This document shows positions 8,646 through 17,581 of a DNA stretch of 64,000 nt, in pieces; the first letter of the stretch is position 1, and each line of letters begins with the position of its first letter. This DNA is from Thermoprotei archaeon (lineage in GTDB: Archaea > Thermoproteota > Thermoprotei > Gearchaeales > WAQG01). The notes under the pieces are model-generated. The model was not told where the DNA came from. It saw only the letters and a program-made list of their open reading frames with translations, and did no database searches. Both the position numbers and the translations under genes were made by a program. The stretch is from assembly GCA_038881895.1 (NCBI GenBank), contig JAVZOV010000001.1, forward strand, positions 248,001 through 312,000, read 5' to 3'.

Positions 8646-9539
8646 TCATCTCCTCGGATTGTATATATCACTTAATGCTTCACCAATTAAGGCGAATCCA
8701 ACTGAAAGTAATACTACCATCAAACCAGGAAAGAAACTAAGCCACCAGTAACCAGATAATACATATTCGCGCCCAACGTAAAGATCATACCCCCAGTCAG
8801 GAGTTGGAGGTACTACTGAATAACCTAAATAGCTGAGTCCTGCTTCTGTTAGAATAGCATCTGCTGCGCTTAAAGAAAAAATTACTACAAGTGTGGGTAG
8901 AAGGTTAGGAAGTATATGTTTTAGTAAGATTCTTCTTGTTCTAATTCCGGACGCTAATGCTGCTTCAATGTAAAGTTGTGCTTTTATTGATAGTGTTTGT
9001 CCTCTAATCATTCTATAATAAGTAGGAATGTAGACAAAAGCGATAGAAATTGCTGTATTTAAAGGACTAGGCCCAAGCATTAGTGCAACTACTATAGCTA
9101 GTAATAAACTAGGAAATGCATAAATACTATCCATGACTATTGAAAGCATACGATCCACAATACCACTAAGGAAACCTGAAATTAATCCTAATGGCATACC
9201 TATTGTCATTGAGATCATTGTCGATAATAGAAGTATTGATAAGATTGTGCGGGCTCCATAAACAATCCTAGAGAATATATCACGACCTAGGTTATCCGTA
9301 CCTAATATGTGTGGATAATATGGTGATTGAAGAACATCAGATGATCCTTTAGTGGGATCATATGATGTTAATAGTGGAGCTGTAACAGCCATAATGGTAA
9401 ACATTAGGATTATTATAAGGCCACTTATCATAAAACCTGTACGCCATCCTGTAAAACGTTTAACAATTCGTGAAAGAAGACCTCCCATAATTCCATGCCT
9501 AATAGTTACAGTCTGTGTATCATTCTTGCTGGAGTTCAT
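8646..9539 (-). CDS. dppC: Peptide ABC transporter permease (DppC-like)
   Basis: 297 residues with six predicted helices. The N-terminal helix is followed by the DppC family motif LTSYDPTKGSSDVLQSPY and HILGTDNLGRDIFSRIVYGARTIL, and the cytoplasmic EAA loop reads EAALASGIRTRRILLKHILPN. The last segment, LSYLGYSVVPPTPDWGYDL, is also diagnostic. It makes half of the membrane channel with DppB. The gene begins 11 bases after dppB. Confidence 0.93.
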   Translation of the reverse strand: MNSSKNDTQTVTIRHGIMGGLLSRIVKRFTGWRTGFMISGLIIILMFTIMAVTAPLLTSYDPTKGSSDVLQSPYYPHILGTDNLGRDIFSRIVYGARTILSILLLSTMISMTIGMPLGLISGFLSGIVDRMLSIVMDSIYAFPSLLLAIVVALMLGPSPLNTAISIAFVYIPTYYRMIRGQTLSIKAQLYIEAALASGIRTRRILLKHILPNLLPTLVVIFSLSAADAILTEAGLSYLGYSVVPPTPDWGYDLYVGREYVLSGYWWLSFFPGLMVVLLSVGFALIGEALSDIYNPRR

Positions 9540-9550
9540 ACTTGATCACC

Positions 9551-10552
9551 TTAATAGCTTATTCTGGGATCTAAAAAGGCATAAATGATGTCTATTACTA
9601 CATTAGTAACTGCTACAAATAATGCGAAAAATACTACGGCACCTTGGACAGCTGTATAATCAGTATATTGTATTCTTTCAACAATCATCGTGCCTAATCC
9701 AGGCCATGAAAATGTTGTCTCAGTAAGTATCGCACCCGTTAATAGTATAGCAAACTGTAACCCCATCATCGTCACAAGCGGAATAAATGCATTCTTTAAG
9801 CTATGAACCAAGACTTTTCTATCCCTAATTCCACGTGCAAAATATGCTAAAATAAAATCTTGACCCATTACATCTATCATATTATTTCGTAAAAGACGTG
9901 TGTATACACCAGAGAGTACAACACCCAAAGTAATCGCTGGTAAAATGAGATGTCTTAGTGTACTTATCAACATATCGAATCTTCCTGCCATAACACTATC
10001 AATAATATAGAGGCCAGTGTAATGCGGTGGTGCTAAACCAGGATCAGCCCTCTGACCAATCGGTAATATTCTGAAATATACTCCAAAAATAAGTTGTAAC
10101 ATAAGCCCAAACCATGGTATAAAAAGTGCATACGAAACAATGCTATAAAGTCGCATTGTAGTATCAAGGAGACCACGTTTCCATGCAGCAACAGTCCCTG
10201 TAATCAAACCTATAGTAACACTAACTAAAAAAGCAGCTACCGTTAACTCAAGGGTTGCAGGGAAGCGTTCCATTATGACACTTATTACTGGCCTATGATC
10301 AACAGACATCGTAGTCCCAAAATCACCTCTCAATATACCAAAGATGTAATCTACATATTGCTGGTATAACGGTTTGTTAAGGCCTGCTTGTTCTCTCATT
10401 GCAGCTACAACACTAGGTGGAGCGCGCATGCCTATCATAGCTATTATTGGATCTCCTATCATACGAAGAAGAACAAACACAATTGATAAAAGAATAAAAA
10501 GCGTAGGTATGATAAGCAAAACCCGCAATACTATATACTGCCACAGTTTCAC
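9551..10552 (-). CDS. dppB: Peptide ABC transporter permease (DppB-like)
   Basis: 333 residues, six helices, starting with the short MKLWQYIVLRVLLIIPTLF helix usual for DppB. The family features PLYQQYVDYIFGILRGDFG and the final FSWPGLGTMIVERIQYTDYTAVQGAV are present. It is the first gene of the dppBCDF operon. The upstream deoC gene is on the same strand 77 bases away, with an A/T-rich stretch between them that could be the operon promoter (about 10575-10605). Confidence 0.93.
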   Translation of the reverse strand: MKLWQYIVLRVLLIIPTLFILLSIVFVLLRMIGDPIIAMIGMRAPPSVVAAMREQAGLNKPLYQQYVDYIFGILRGDFGTTMSVDHRPVISVIMERFPATLELTVAAFLVSVTIGLITGTVAAWKRGLLDTTMRLYSIVSYALFIPWFGLMLQLIFGVYFRILPIGQRADPGLAPPHYTGLYIIDSVMAGRFDMLISTLRHLILPAITLGVVLSGVYTRLLRNNMIDVMGQDFILAYFARGIRDRKVLVHSLKNAFIPLVTMMGLQFAILLTGAILTETTFSWPGLGTMIVERIQYTDYTAVQGAVVFFALFVAVTNVVIDIIYAFLDPRISY

Positions 10553-10629
10553 GTTTTCTCCCTTTATCTAATAAGACCAGTAAATAAATATTTTTATTTA
10601 ATAAATGAAATCTTCCAAATTAAAGTTCA

Positions 10630-11328
10630 TCAAGTTCTCTGTTCTCTTAGACTGTTAATGATCTCTACACTTCTGCTAGCACCTATTCTTGTAGCTCCTG
10701 CTTTTATCATCGCTAATGCTTGTTCTGCTGTACGTATTCCTCCTGCAGCTTTTATTCCAATATGTTTGCTGATAGATTTTCTCATTAGCTCTACATCATG
10801 AATTGTTGCTCCGCCAGTTCCAAAGCCAGTGCTAGTTTTAACAAAATCTGCTCCGGCCTCTTCTGCAATTTTACAGGCAATTACTTTTTCTTCATCAGTT
10901 AGATAACATGTTTCGATTATGACTTTGACAAGTGCATTATATTTGCGGGCAACTTTTATTACTCCTTCAATATCTTTTTTAACTAATTCATAATTATGAT
11001 CCTTCAAAGCGCCTATATTAATTACCATGTCTATTTCACTAGCTCCTAGTTTTAATACTTGTTCTGCTTCAAATGCTTTTACCTTTGGTAATGTTGAGCC
11101 AAAAGGAAATCCAACCACACTTACAACTCTAACTTCAGTATTCTTTAATAGTGATACAGCTAAGCTAACATAAGATGGATTTACGACTACTGAATAAAAA
11201 CCATGTTCCACTGCATCCCTGCATAATTTTTCAATATCTGATCTGGTAGCGTCCGGTCTTAATAATGTGTGTTCAATCATTTTAGCTAGTTGTTCACGAG
11301 TTATTTTAATATTAGATTGTGTGTTCAT
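10630..11328 (-). CDS. deoC: Deoxyribose-phosphate aldolase
   Basis: 232 residues, the usual archaeal length. Catalytic features are visible: Asp100 in GASEIDMVIN, the Schiff-base Lys164 in ADFVKTSTGFG and Lys193 in GIKAAGGIRT. The enzyme cleaves 2-deoxyribose 5-phosphate into glyceraldehyde 3-phosphate and acetaldehyde, feeding deoxynucleoside sugar into central metabolism. ATG start with a TATA-like stretch at about 11341-11364 on the minus-strand reading. No other deoxynucleoside-degradation gene is adjacent, though a ribose-1,5-bisphosphate isomerase is at 52800. Confidence 0.96.
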   Translation of the reverse strand: MNTQSNIKITREQLAKMIEHTLLRPDATRSDIEKLCRDAVEHGFYSVVVNPSYVSLAVSLLKNTEVRVVSVVGFPFGSTLPKVKAFEAEQVLKLGASEIDMVINIGALKDHNYELVKKDIEGVIKVARKYNALVKVIIETCYLTDEEKVIACKIAEEAGADFVKTSTGFGTGGATIHDVELMRKSISKHIGIKAAGGIRTAEQALAMIKAGATRIGASRSVEIINSLREQRT

Positions 11329-11369
11329 GATAGCTCGATAACTATATTATGTTCATGTATATTTAAACA

Positions 11370-12068
11370 CTAATGTTTTATTTTCAATATTTCTTTTTCT
11401 ACTTCCTCAATATCCTTCTGAGTATCTATGGATCTCCAAAATACGTTTTTGAATGTTACTGCATTTAATTTGTTAATCTTTGCTAGTTCTGGAAACGTTA
11501 TTCTTTCTATATCCCCCTTTTCGGGAAGATAGTTGAAGACATCTGGCTTGAAATAGTATACACCCGCATTAATCCAATAATCTAATTGCGGTTTTTCTAT
11601 AAAGTTTTTAATAAAATTTCCATCTGTAATTTCAACTATACCATAGGGGCTTCTCAATGGAACTAACGCCATTGTTCCGGTATTTTCATTATTATTTCTT
11701 GCCAATTCTAGGGGATTAAGGTTTGTTATTATATCTCCGTTAATTGTAAGAAAACCATTCTCATTCTTTAATAAGGCTTCAGTATTTTTCAGAGCTCCAC
11801 CTGTACCCAATGGTTCATCCTCTATAGAATAATATATTTTCACACCATATTTTGAACCACTTCCTATGGTTTCAAGAAATTTCTCTTTCATATAACCTGC
11901 ACATACTATAAATTCTCTAATATCATAAGAAATAAGCCAATCAATTTGCCACTCAATAATAGATTTACCACTAATTTCTATTAGTGCTTTTGGACGACTA
12001 TCAGTGAGGGGGCGCAATCTTTTACCATAACCACCAGCAAGTATAACAGCCTTCAAAACGTTCACCAC
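11370..12068 (-). CDS. Sugar-phosphate nucleotidyltransferase
   Basis: 232 residues. The N-terminal nucleotide-binding motif reads AVILAGGYGKRLRPLTDSRPKAL, followed by INGDIITNLNP (metal-binding Asp) and FIEKPQLDYWINAGVYYF, so it is a complete single-domain NTP_transferase of the GlmU/RmlA/mannose-1-phosphate guanylyltransferase type. No C-terminal left-handed beta-helix or isomerase domain is present. It activates a sugar 1-phosphate to an NDP-sugar; the sugar cannot be read. The glycosyltransferase gene upstream on the same strand suggests a role in surface glycan or glycolipid synthesis. Confidence 0.88.
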   Translation of the reverse strand: MVNVLKAVILAGGYGKRLRPLTDSRPKALIEISGKSIIEWQIDWLISYDIREFIVCAGYMKEKFLETIGSGSKYGVKIYYSIEDEPLGTGGALKNTEALLKNENGFLTINGDIITNLNPLELARNNNENTGTMALVPLRSPYGIVEITDGNFIKNFIEKPQLDYWINAGVYYFKPDVFNYLPEKGDIERITFPELAKINKLNAVTFKNVFWRSIDTQKDIEEVEKEILKIKH

Positions 12069-12228
12069 TTAACAAAAGTTTTAAACATCTATAAATTTAC
12101 CGCCCAACAATCATAAACATATATTATATCAGAAATACTTTATGATTGAAGACCTTTTGCTTTTAGATGAAAAACCTTGACAATTTAAGTATCTCTTATA
12201 GAAAAGATTTTCAATAAGTTATGACTCA

Positions 12229-13317
12229 TTATTTGATCAGTCGCTTCCACACAAAATGTTCACTGAATAAGTAATTACTTATGAACCCTAGAAAAATACC
12301 TAGAATGTTTGAGAGTAAATAATGAAATCCTAAACTAGTAAGTAACACTAAGGATGCAAAATTTACAATGGCACCTAATAATACACTTACATGATACTTA
12401 GCAAGACTGTCCAAGTATGTATTAATTTTTTTAGTGCTACGTGTCTTAAATGTCCATATGTTATTTAATAAGTGATTACTTATTATTGATGTTTCTATTG
12501 CTAATGGACTTGCGTAAATAAGCTTCAAACTGTTCTCAACTAAATAGTAAAGTACTCCTTCGTTAACCAAGATGCCTATCACGCCTACCATCATGAATTT
12601 TATTATTCTGTATTCGTTTAGTTTAAGTATTAAATTTAGATAACGTAGCATCTCGCTAAGGCTAAGTTTACTTTTACCTCGTTTTCTTGTAATAAAGGTA
12701 TATGGAATCTCGGCAATTTTAATGTTCTCAACTTTTGATTGGTACAAGAGTTCCAAGAGGATCTTATATCCGTGTGTGCTTGGTATAAAATTATTTATAG
12801 AAGTTCTTTTAAACGCAAAGAAACCTGATAATGGATCTTTAATAGCCTTTGTCTCAGGAAGTAACAGATGAGCTAACAATGTTGCTCCCTTACTTACTAT
12901 TTTTCTATAAAAACTCCAACCTTTGATGATGCCACCTTCTACATATCTTGAAGCTATTACTATGTCGGAACCATTCTCAAGTGTTTTATAAATCTCCAAA
13001 AGCTTTTCAGGTGGATGTTGTAGATCAGCGTCCATTACTGCTATGTAATCTCCCGAGGCAATCTTCATGCCATCAGCTATAGCAGACCCAAGACCTAGTT
13101 TTCCGGGTCTTTTAAGAACCTTGATATTATTATACTTATCAGCGAGTTTCATAGCTTCTTCAGCAGTATTATCAGGACTATTATCGTCAACTATGATGAT
13201 TTCTAGATTAAGCTCTAACGATTCTAGCTTCTTAATAAGCTCGCTAATATTCTCTCTTTCATTGTAAGTTGGTATTACTACACTAATTTTACGCAGCCTA
13301 ACCACCAATTCTATCAT
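12229..13317 (-). CDS. GT2 glycosyltransferase fused to GtrA-like membrane domain (dolichol-phosphate sugar synthase type)
   Basis: 362 residues. The N-terminal GT-A domain begins VVIPTYNERENISELI, with DDNSPD at about 44-49 and the metal-binding DAD at 96-98 (VMDADLQHPPE). The domain resembles DPM1, which moves mannose or glucose from NDP-sugar to a polyprenyl phosphate. From about residue 235 the protein becomes a four-helix GtrA module that anchors it and may flip the product. This DPM1-GtrA fusion is common in archaea and serves protein N-glycosylation or surface polysaccharide synthesis. The upstream nucleotidyltransferase is a plausible donor supplier. Confidence 0.88.
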   Translation of the reverse strand: MIELVVRLRKISVVIPTYNERENISELIKKLESLELNLEIIIVDDNSPDNTAEEAMKLADKYNNIKVLKRPGKLGLGSAIADGMKIASGDYIAVMDADLQHPPEKLLEIYKTLENGSDIVIASRYVEGGIIKGWSFYRKIVSKGATLLAHLLLPETKAIKDPLSGFFAFKRTSINNFIPSTHGYKILLELLYQSKVENIKIAEIPYTFITRKRGKSKLSLSEMLRYLNLILKLNEYRIIKFMMVGVIGILVNEGVLYYLVENSLKLIYASPLAIETSIISNHLLNNIWTFKTRSTKKINTYLDSLAKYHVSVLLGAIVNFASLVLLTSLGFHYLLSNILGIFLGFISNYLFSEHFVWKRLIK

Positions 13318-13436
13318 AAAATAGTCCTTTAAAACAATAACTACTCTAGATCTTATGCTCCGATGATCCCGATTTTTTAGAATGATAACTTCGATAAAGT
13401 TTTATAGATGTTTTAGTAAGTGTTTTGTGAGTAACT

Positions 13437-13601
13437 ATGCCCATATCAGATCCCGAAAAATTAATGCTTGCGCAAATGTATAAACTAAGTTACAAAATCT
13501 GTAGAAAATGCGGAGCACACAATCCAATGGATGCCACGCGTTGCAGAAAATGTAAAAGCAAAAATCTAAGACTGAAACATAGAGAAATCAAGAAAGTATA
13601 G
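13437..13601 (+). CDS. rpl40e: Large ribosomal subunit protein eL40
   Basis: A 54-residue gene found by reading the plus strand. It begins MPISDPEKLMLAQMYKLSYK and contains the zinc site CRKCGAHN and CRKCKSKNLRLK: C-x2-C, then C-x2-C, as in archaeal L40e, which lacks the fused ubiquitin of eukaryotes. It binds the large subunit near the factor-binding region. It has its own promoter, with a TTTATAG element at about 13400-13406, and a short leader. Confidence 0.95.
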   Translation: MPISDPEKLMLAQMYKLSYKICRKCGAHNPMDATRCRKCKSKNLRLKHREIKKV

Positions 13602-13698
13602 TTATCCTATTTTGAATAAACTCTTTACTTAAACCTTAAATTTACTGTTAGAGCTTCTATGCATAAAATATTTATGTGAAGATTAATAGTGTATTCAT

Positions 13699-14268
13699 AT
13701 GCCAAAGTTTCACGACTTTATTGAATTTATAGGTGTTTTGAAGAACATTCCTAGAATTGGATGGATTCAGCGTGGTGTTCCATTACAGTTATGTGAGACT
13801 GTTGCTGAACATATTTTTGAAGTTTCAAGTCTTGCGCTCATGTTTTCTCAAAGAGTTATATATTCTGGTGTTCAGGTCGACTTATCAAAGGTGCTTTCGA
13901 TGAGTATAATTCATGATTGGGCTGAGGCGATAACTGGAGATATTCCTAGATCACTAAGCAAATACTTTTCAATAAGCATGAAAGAAAACATAGAAATGAT
14001 GATCCTCTCTGATATGTTTAAAGACGAGATGGATATTATAAAGAAATTTTTTGCAGAATATTTGGAAAGAAAGAGCACCGAGGCACAGTTAGTGAAGTTG
14101 GCTGATCATGTATCCACAGTGTTGCAGGGTAGAAGGTACTTGTCATCCGGCTATAATGTAAATGACATTGTAAACAACAGCACATCTGAAGCTTTAAAAC
14201 TTGTTGAAAAAGGGGAACTAAGTGTATTAAAACATTTAATAGAAGAATTGTTGAGCAATTCAAGATAG
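13699..14268 (+). CDS. HD-domain phosphohydrolase (YfbR-like)
   Basis: 189 residues. HD metal-binding pattern: His38 in VAEHIFEVSS, His72-Asp73 in IIHDWAEAITGD, with Glu76, and a late Asp in VKLADHVS. The N-terminal FIEFIGVLKNIPRIGWIQRGV segment is typical of the archaeal HD family related to bacterial 5'-deoxynucleotidase YfbR, which dephosphorylates dNMPs. The substrate here is inferred only from similarity. Start ATG, with a TATA-like TATTTATG about 30 bases upstream. Confidence 0.85.
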   Translation: MPKFHDFIEFIGVLKNIPRIGWIQRGVPLQLCETVAEHIFEVSSLALMFSQRVIYSGVQVDLSKVLSMSIIHDWAEAITGDIPRSLSKYFSISMKENIEMMILSDMFKDEMDIIKKFFAEYLERKSTEAQLVKLADHVSTVLQGRRYLSSGYNVNDIVNNSTSEALKLVEKGELSVLKHLIEELLSNSR

Positions 14269-14359
14269 AACATTCCATTTATATTTATTAAATGTACCTT
14301 TAAACAACTATATTAACAAGATAAAAATAAGATTAAGTATAATTTATCTTGGATTAGCA

Positions 14360-14932
14360 GTGAGCAGTATGTATCCCTCAAGGATCGTTATTAGCATTCC
14401 TGAAGCTCGCCTTAAATCTATACTAGATAAGGACTCATGGTTTATTTCTGAGGTAGAAAAAACTACTGGAACAAAAATTACTGTAAAAAAGGAAACTGGT
14501 GAAATTACAATCGATGTCAGTAAAAATTCTAAGCAAAGCGATATAATAAGGGCGAGAGAAATGATCCAAGCCTATGGACACGGATTCGATCCAAATGATG
14601 CATTAAGATTACGTAATTCTGATGTTTTTATGGAAATAATAAACCTTAAAGACTACTTATCATCATCTAATGATATCATCAGAGTGAAAGGAAGAATCAT
14701 TGGAGCTGGTGGTAAAACTAAATCTACAATAATCGAGTTGACTGGTGCTAGTATCAGTATCAGTGATAATGAAATAGTCATAATAGGTGATTTCGAACAA
14801 CTTCAAGTAGCTAAAAGAGCCATAGAAATGTTAATTAACGGTTCTCCGCATACCGTAGTTTATAGATTTTTAGAACGCTTTAAGTCAGCTCAAAAAATAA
14901 AATCACTAAAAAGTTTAGGAGGTGACACCTGA
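14360..14932 (+). CDS. KH-domain RNA-binding protein (archaeal Dim2/Pno1-like)
   Basis: 190 residues from GTG, or 187 from ATG at 14369. Two KH modules are visible: the first about residues 5-75, and the second at about 100-160 with the GxxG loop GRIIGAGGKTKSTI. This architecture is the archaeal counterpart of eukaryotic Pno1/Dim2, which acts in maturation of the small-subunit rRNA 3' end with Nob1. It stops one base before the start of top6B and sits in the same transcription unit. The pairing with topoisomerase VI genes seems to be conserved gene order rather than shared function. Confidence 0.88.
   Translation: MSSMYPSRIVISIPEARLKSILDKDSWFISEVEKTTGTKITVKKETGEITIDVSKNSKQSDIIRAREMIQAYGHGFDPNDALRLRNSDVFMEIINLKDYLSSSNDIIRVKGRIIGAGGKTKSTIIELTGASISISDNEIVIIGDFEQLQVAKRAIEMLINGSPHTVVYRFLERFKSAQKIKSLKSLGGDT
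14917..14925 (+). promoter_or_regulatory. Strong Shine-Dalgarno supporting the TTG start of top6B
   Basis: AGGAGGTGA lies at 14917-14925 inside the end of the KH gene, 7 bases before TTG at 14933. The strength and spacing of this site, together with the N-terminal SPADFFYRNKEIAG that follows, decide a rare TTG start for topoisomerase VI subunit B. Confidence 0.8.
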
Positions 14933-16486
14933 TTGATAGAAGAGAAATACGAATCCATCTCTCCCGCTGATTTTTTCTATAGAAATAAGGAAATAGCAGG
15001 TTTTGATAATCCTGCCAGAGCTACATACACAATACTCAGGGAGCTCGTTGAGAATTCTTTAGATTCGTGCGAGAATAACGGAATAACACCAGATGTTGAG
15101 ATACGTATGATAAGAATTAACGATACTAACGGAGTGCTTACCAGTAAAATATCAGAGAATGGAGACTTATTCAAAATACGTGTTATAGATAATGGTGGTG
15201 GTGTTCCTCAAGAACACATACCCTTAGCCTTCGGGCAGGTTTTCTATGGTTCTAAATATAGATTGAAACAAGCTAGAGGATTATTTGGTCTAGGTGGCAA
15301 GATGGCCATACTTTATGGGCAGATCACAGCCAATACTACAGTAGAAGTTGCATCTGCAACATTGGGATCACGGTTTGTTCATTATTATGAGTTAATGATA
15401 GATATAACAAAAAACAAACCTTTACAACTTAAAAGAAAAATTCTAGAAAATACTGACGGTTGGCATGGAACTATGATAAGTTTCTCCTTTATAGGCGACT
15501 ATTATAAAGCCAAAAGTCGTATAATAGAATATTTGTGGCAAACATCCATAATACTACCCTACGCATCAATCAAGTTTATTGATCCAGATGGTGTAATGTA
15601 TGCGTTTGAAAGAAAGACGGAAAGTATGCCAAAGAGACCACGTGAGATTTTACCGCACCCACATGGCGTAGATGTAGAATTATTAAAAAGACTAATAATT
15701 AAGTCTAAAGGTATGACATTAAAAGAGTTTTTGATAGAAAATTTTCAACGCGTGGGTCCCAAGAAAGCAGAAAAGTTCTTAGGGTATGCAGGTTTTCAAC
15801 CAGACTTACGTGTTGAGAAATTAAATCAAGATATGATAGCAAAACTTTCCGCTGCAATGAAAAATTTTAGTGAATTTTTACCTCCTGATGCATCTGGTCT
15901 TTCACCCATAGGTAAGGAACTGTTAAAAATTGGCATTGAAGAATCTACAGACGCGGAATTCGTGCATGTTGTTCAAAGGCCTCCCTCATCCTATGAAGGT
16001 CATCCATTTATTGTTGAAACTGCAATTGCTTATGGAGGAAAAATACAACCCGCGGGTGAGGGTGAAGTGAATCTTTACAGGTTTGCTAATAAAATTCCAC
16101 TTCTCTATGATGTATATAATGATGTATCAATGAAAGTTATTAAAAAGATTGATTGGAATAATTATAAGCTTAAAATCTACAACGAACCTATAGCATTCTT
16201 CGTCCACATTTGCTCTACAAAAATACCCTATAAGACTGTAGGAAAAGAGTATATTGCGGAGCAGCCTGAAGTAGCAAGAGAAATAGAGCTTGGATTAAGA
16301 GAGAATGCAAGATATTTATCTGCATATCTAAGTAGGAAACGTGTTGAAGAAATGAGCCGTACAAGACTCAATGTCTTGAGTAAATATTTAAAGCTCATCG
16401 CTAAGTATTCCTCTGAACTTACAGGATTACCTGAACTGGTAAACCTTCCTACTGAGACACAAATAGAGGAGGTGGTAAAACAATGA
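14933..16486 (+). CDS. top6B: DNA topoisomerase VI subunit B
   Basis: 517 residues. GHKL ATPase motifs are intact: the N-box RELVENSLDSCEN near residue 37-50, DNGGGVPQEHI near 84, and the G2 box GLFGLGGKMA near 118. They are followed by the transducer domain with its lysine-containing switch region. With Top6A it forms the A2B2 type IIB topoisomerase that relaxes supercoils and decatenates chromosomes. The TTG start follows a strong Shine-Dalgarno. Its last four bases overlap the start of top6A (ATGA), indicating translational coupling. Confidence 0.97.
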   Translation: MIEEKYESISPADFFYRNKEIAGFDNPARATYTILRELVENSLDSCENNGITPDVEIRMIRINDTNGVLTSKISENGDLFKIRVIDNGGGVPQEHIPLAFGQVFYGSKYRLKQARGLFGLGGKMAILYGQITANTTVEVASATLGSRFVHYYELMIDITKNKPLQLKRKILENTDGWHGTMISFSFIGDYYKAKSRIIEYLWQTSIILPYASIKFIDPDGVMYAFERKTESMPKRPREILPHPHGVDVELLKRLIIKSKGMTLKEFLIENFQRVGPKKAEKFLGYAGFQPDLRVEKLNQDMIAKLSAAMKNFSEFLPPDASGLSPIGKELLKIGIEESTDAEFVHVVQRPPSSYEGHPFIVETAIAYGGKIQPAGEGEVNLYRFANKIPLLYDVYNDVSMKVIKKIDWNNYKLKIYNEPIAFFVHICSTKIPYKTVGKEYIAEQPEVAREIELGLRENARYLSAYLSRKRVEEMSRTRLNVLSKYLKLIAKYSSELTGLPELVNLPTETQIEEVVKQ

Positions 16487-17571
16487 GTATGAACGAAGAT
16501 AGAATTCATGTGTCAGAACGATTAAAACTTCTTGGTCTTGAAGTATATAAACAATTAGAATCTGGCATGTATCCTAAAATAAAATTGCCTGTAAGAAGTG
16601 TTTCGAACATCATATATGATCAAGAAAAAGGAGTCGTGAAATTAGGAGAAAAAATGTCAATAAGAAGTAGCTCAAACATAAAGCAATCGAAAGCATTCGC
16701 AAGATTAATGTGGGTTGCAGCATTTGCAAAAACTAACCTGGTGGATAAAGGCAAATCATGCAGCCTCAGAGATCTGTATTATCACTCGTTCAACGATGAA
16801 GTGATCAAATTTGATGAACAAGATGAATCAGATAATGTAGTCATTGAACTAGAAAGTATATTAGGCGTACCACGTGAAACATTTAACATTTTACCTGAAG
16901 AGAAAAGTTCAATCTTCGGTGATTTAATGATTGAGTACACAACGCCTGAGAGTCACGCAGGACTAAGAGTAAATCTAATGTCAGATCCAGATGGCAAAAA
17001 CATAGGACTTTCTATAGCAACAGCAAAATTCATTGAAACAAGCGCAAAAATGGTTATAGCTGTAGAGAAAGGAGCCATGTTTAGAAGATTCATAGAAGAA
17101 GGACTCTACAATAGATTGAATGCGATTCTTATAGATACTGGAGGACAAGCACCAAGGTTTACTAGAATTGTCATAAGAAGATTACATGAGGAATTAGGAC
17201 TACCAGTTTATATTCTTACAGATGCGGATCCGTGGGGAATGCACATTGCTAGAGTTATCACATCAGGTTCAGCACAAGCAGCTCATATACCATTTCTGGC
17301 AACACCTAATGCTAAGTGGATAGGAATTTGGGCAACAGATATTAAAAAGTATGAGCTACCCGCACTTAAACTGAATGCTATTGACACACAACGTTTGACA
17401 ACATTAGAAAGAGATCCTAGATACAATGATGGTATATGGGCAGAGCAACTTAAGTCATTCAAGAAGATAGGACTAAAAGCTGAACTTGAAGCCTTCAGTA
17501 AATATGGCTTAACAGCAATAATAGATCGTTACATATTAAAGAAAATAAAGAATATAGAGAAGGATATTTAA
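16483..17571 (+). CDS. top6A: DNA topoisomerase VI subunit A (Spo11-like)
   Basis: 362 residues. The winged-helix (CAP-like) domain holds the catalytic tyrosine in SLRDLYYHSFNDE, and the Toprim domain carries the Glu of VIAVEKGAMF and the DxD of ILTDADPWGMH. This subunit makes the double-strand cut and is related to Spo11. A GGAGGTGG Shine-Dalgarno lies 8 bases before the start, inside top6B. It is the last gene of the KH-top6B-top6A unit and faces the convergent permease gene 10 bases away. Confidence 0.97.
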   Translation: MSMNEDRIHVSERLKLLGLEVYKQLESGMYPKIKLPVRSVSNIIYDQEKGVVKLGEKMSIRSSSNIKQSKAFARLMWVAAFAKTNLVDKGKSCSLRDLYYHSFNDEVIKFDEQDESDNVVIELESILGVPRETFNILPEEKSSIFGDLMIEYTTPESHAGLRVNLMSDPDGKNIGLSIATAKFIETSAKMVIAVEKGAMFRRFIEEGLYNRLNAILIDTGGQAPRFTRIVIRRLHEELGLPVYILTDADPWGMHIARVITSGSAQAAHIPFLATPNAKWIGIWATDIKKYELPALKLNAIDTQRLTTLERDPRYNDGIWAEQLKSFKKIGLKAELEAFSKYGLTAIIDRYILKKIKNIEKDI

Positions 17572-17581
17572 ATATTAACTA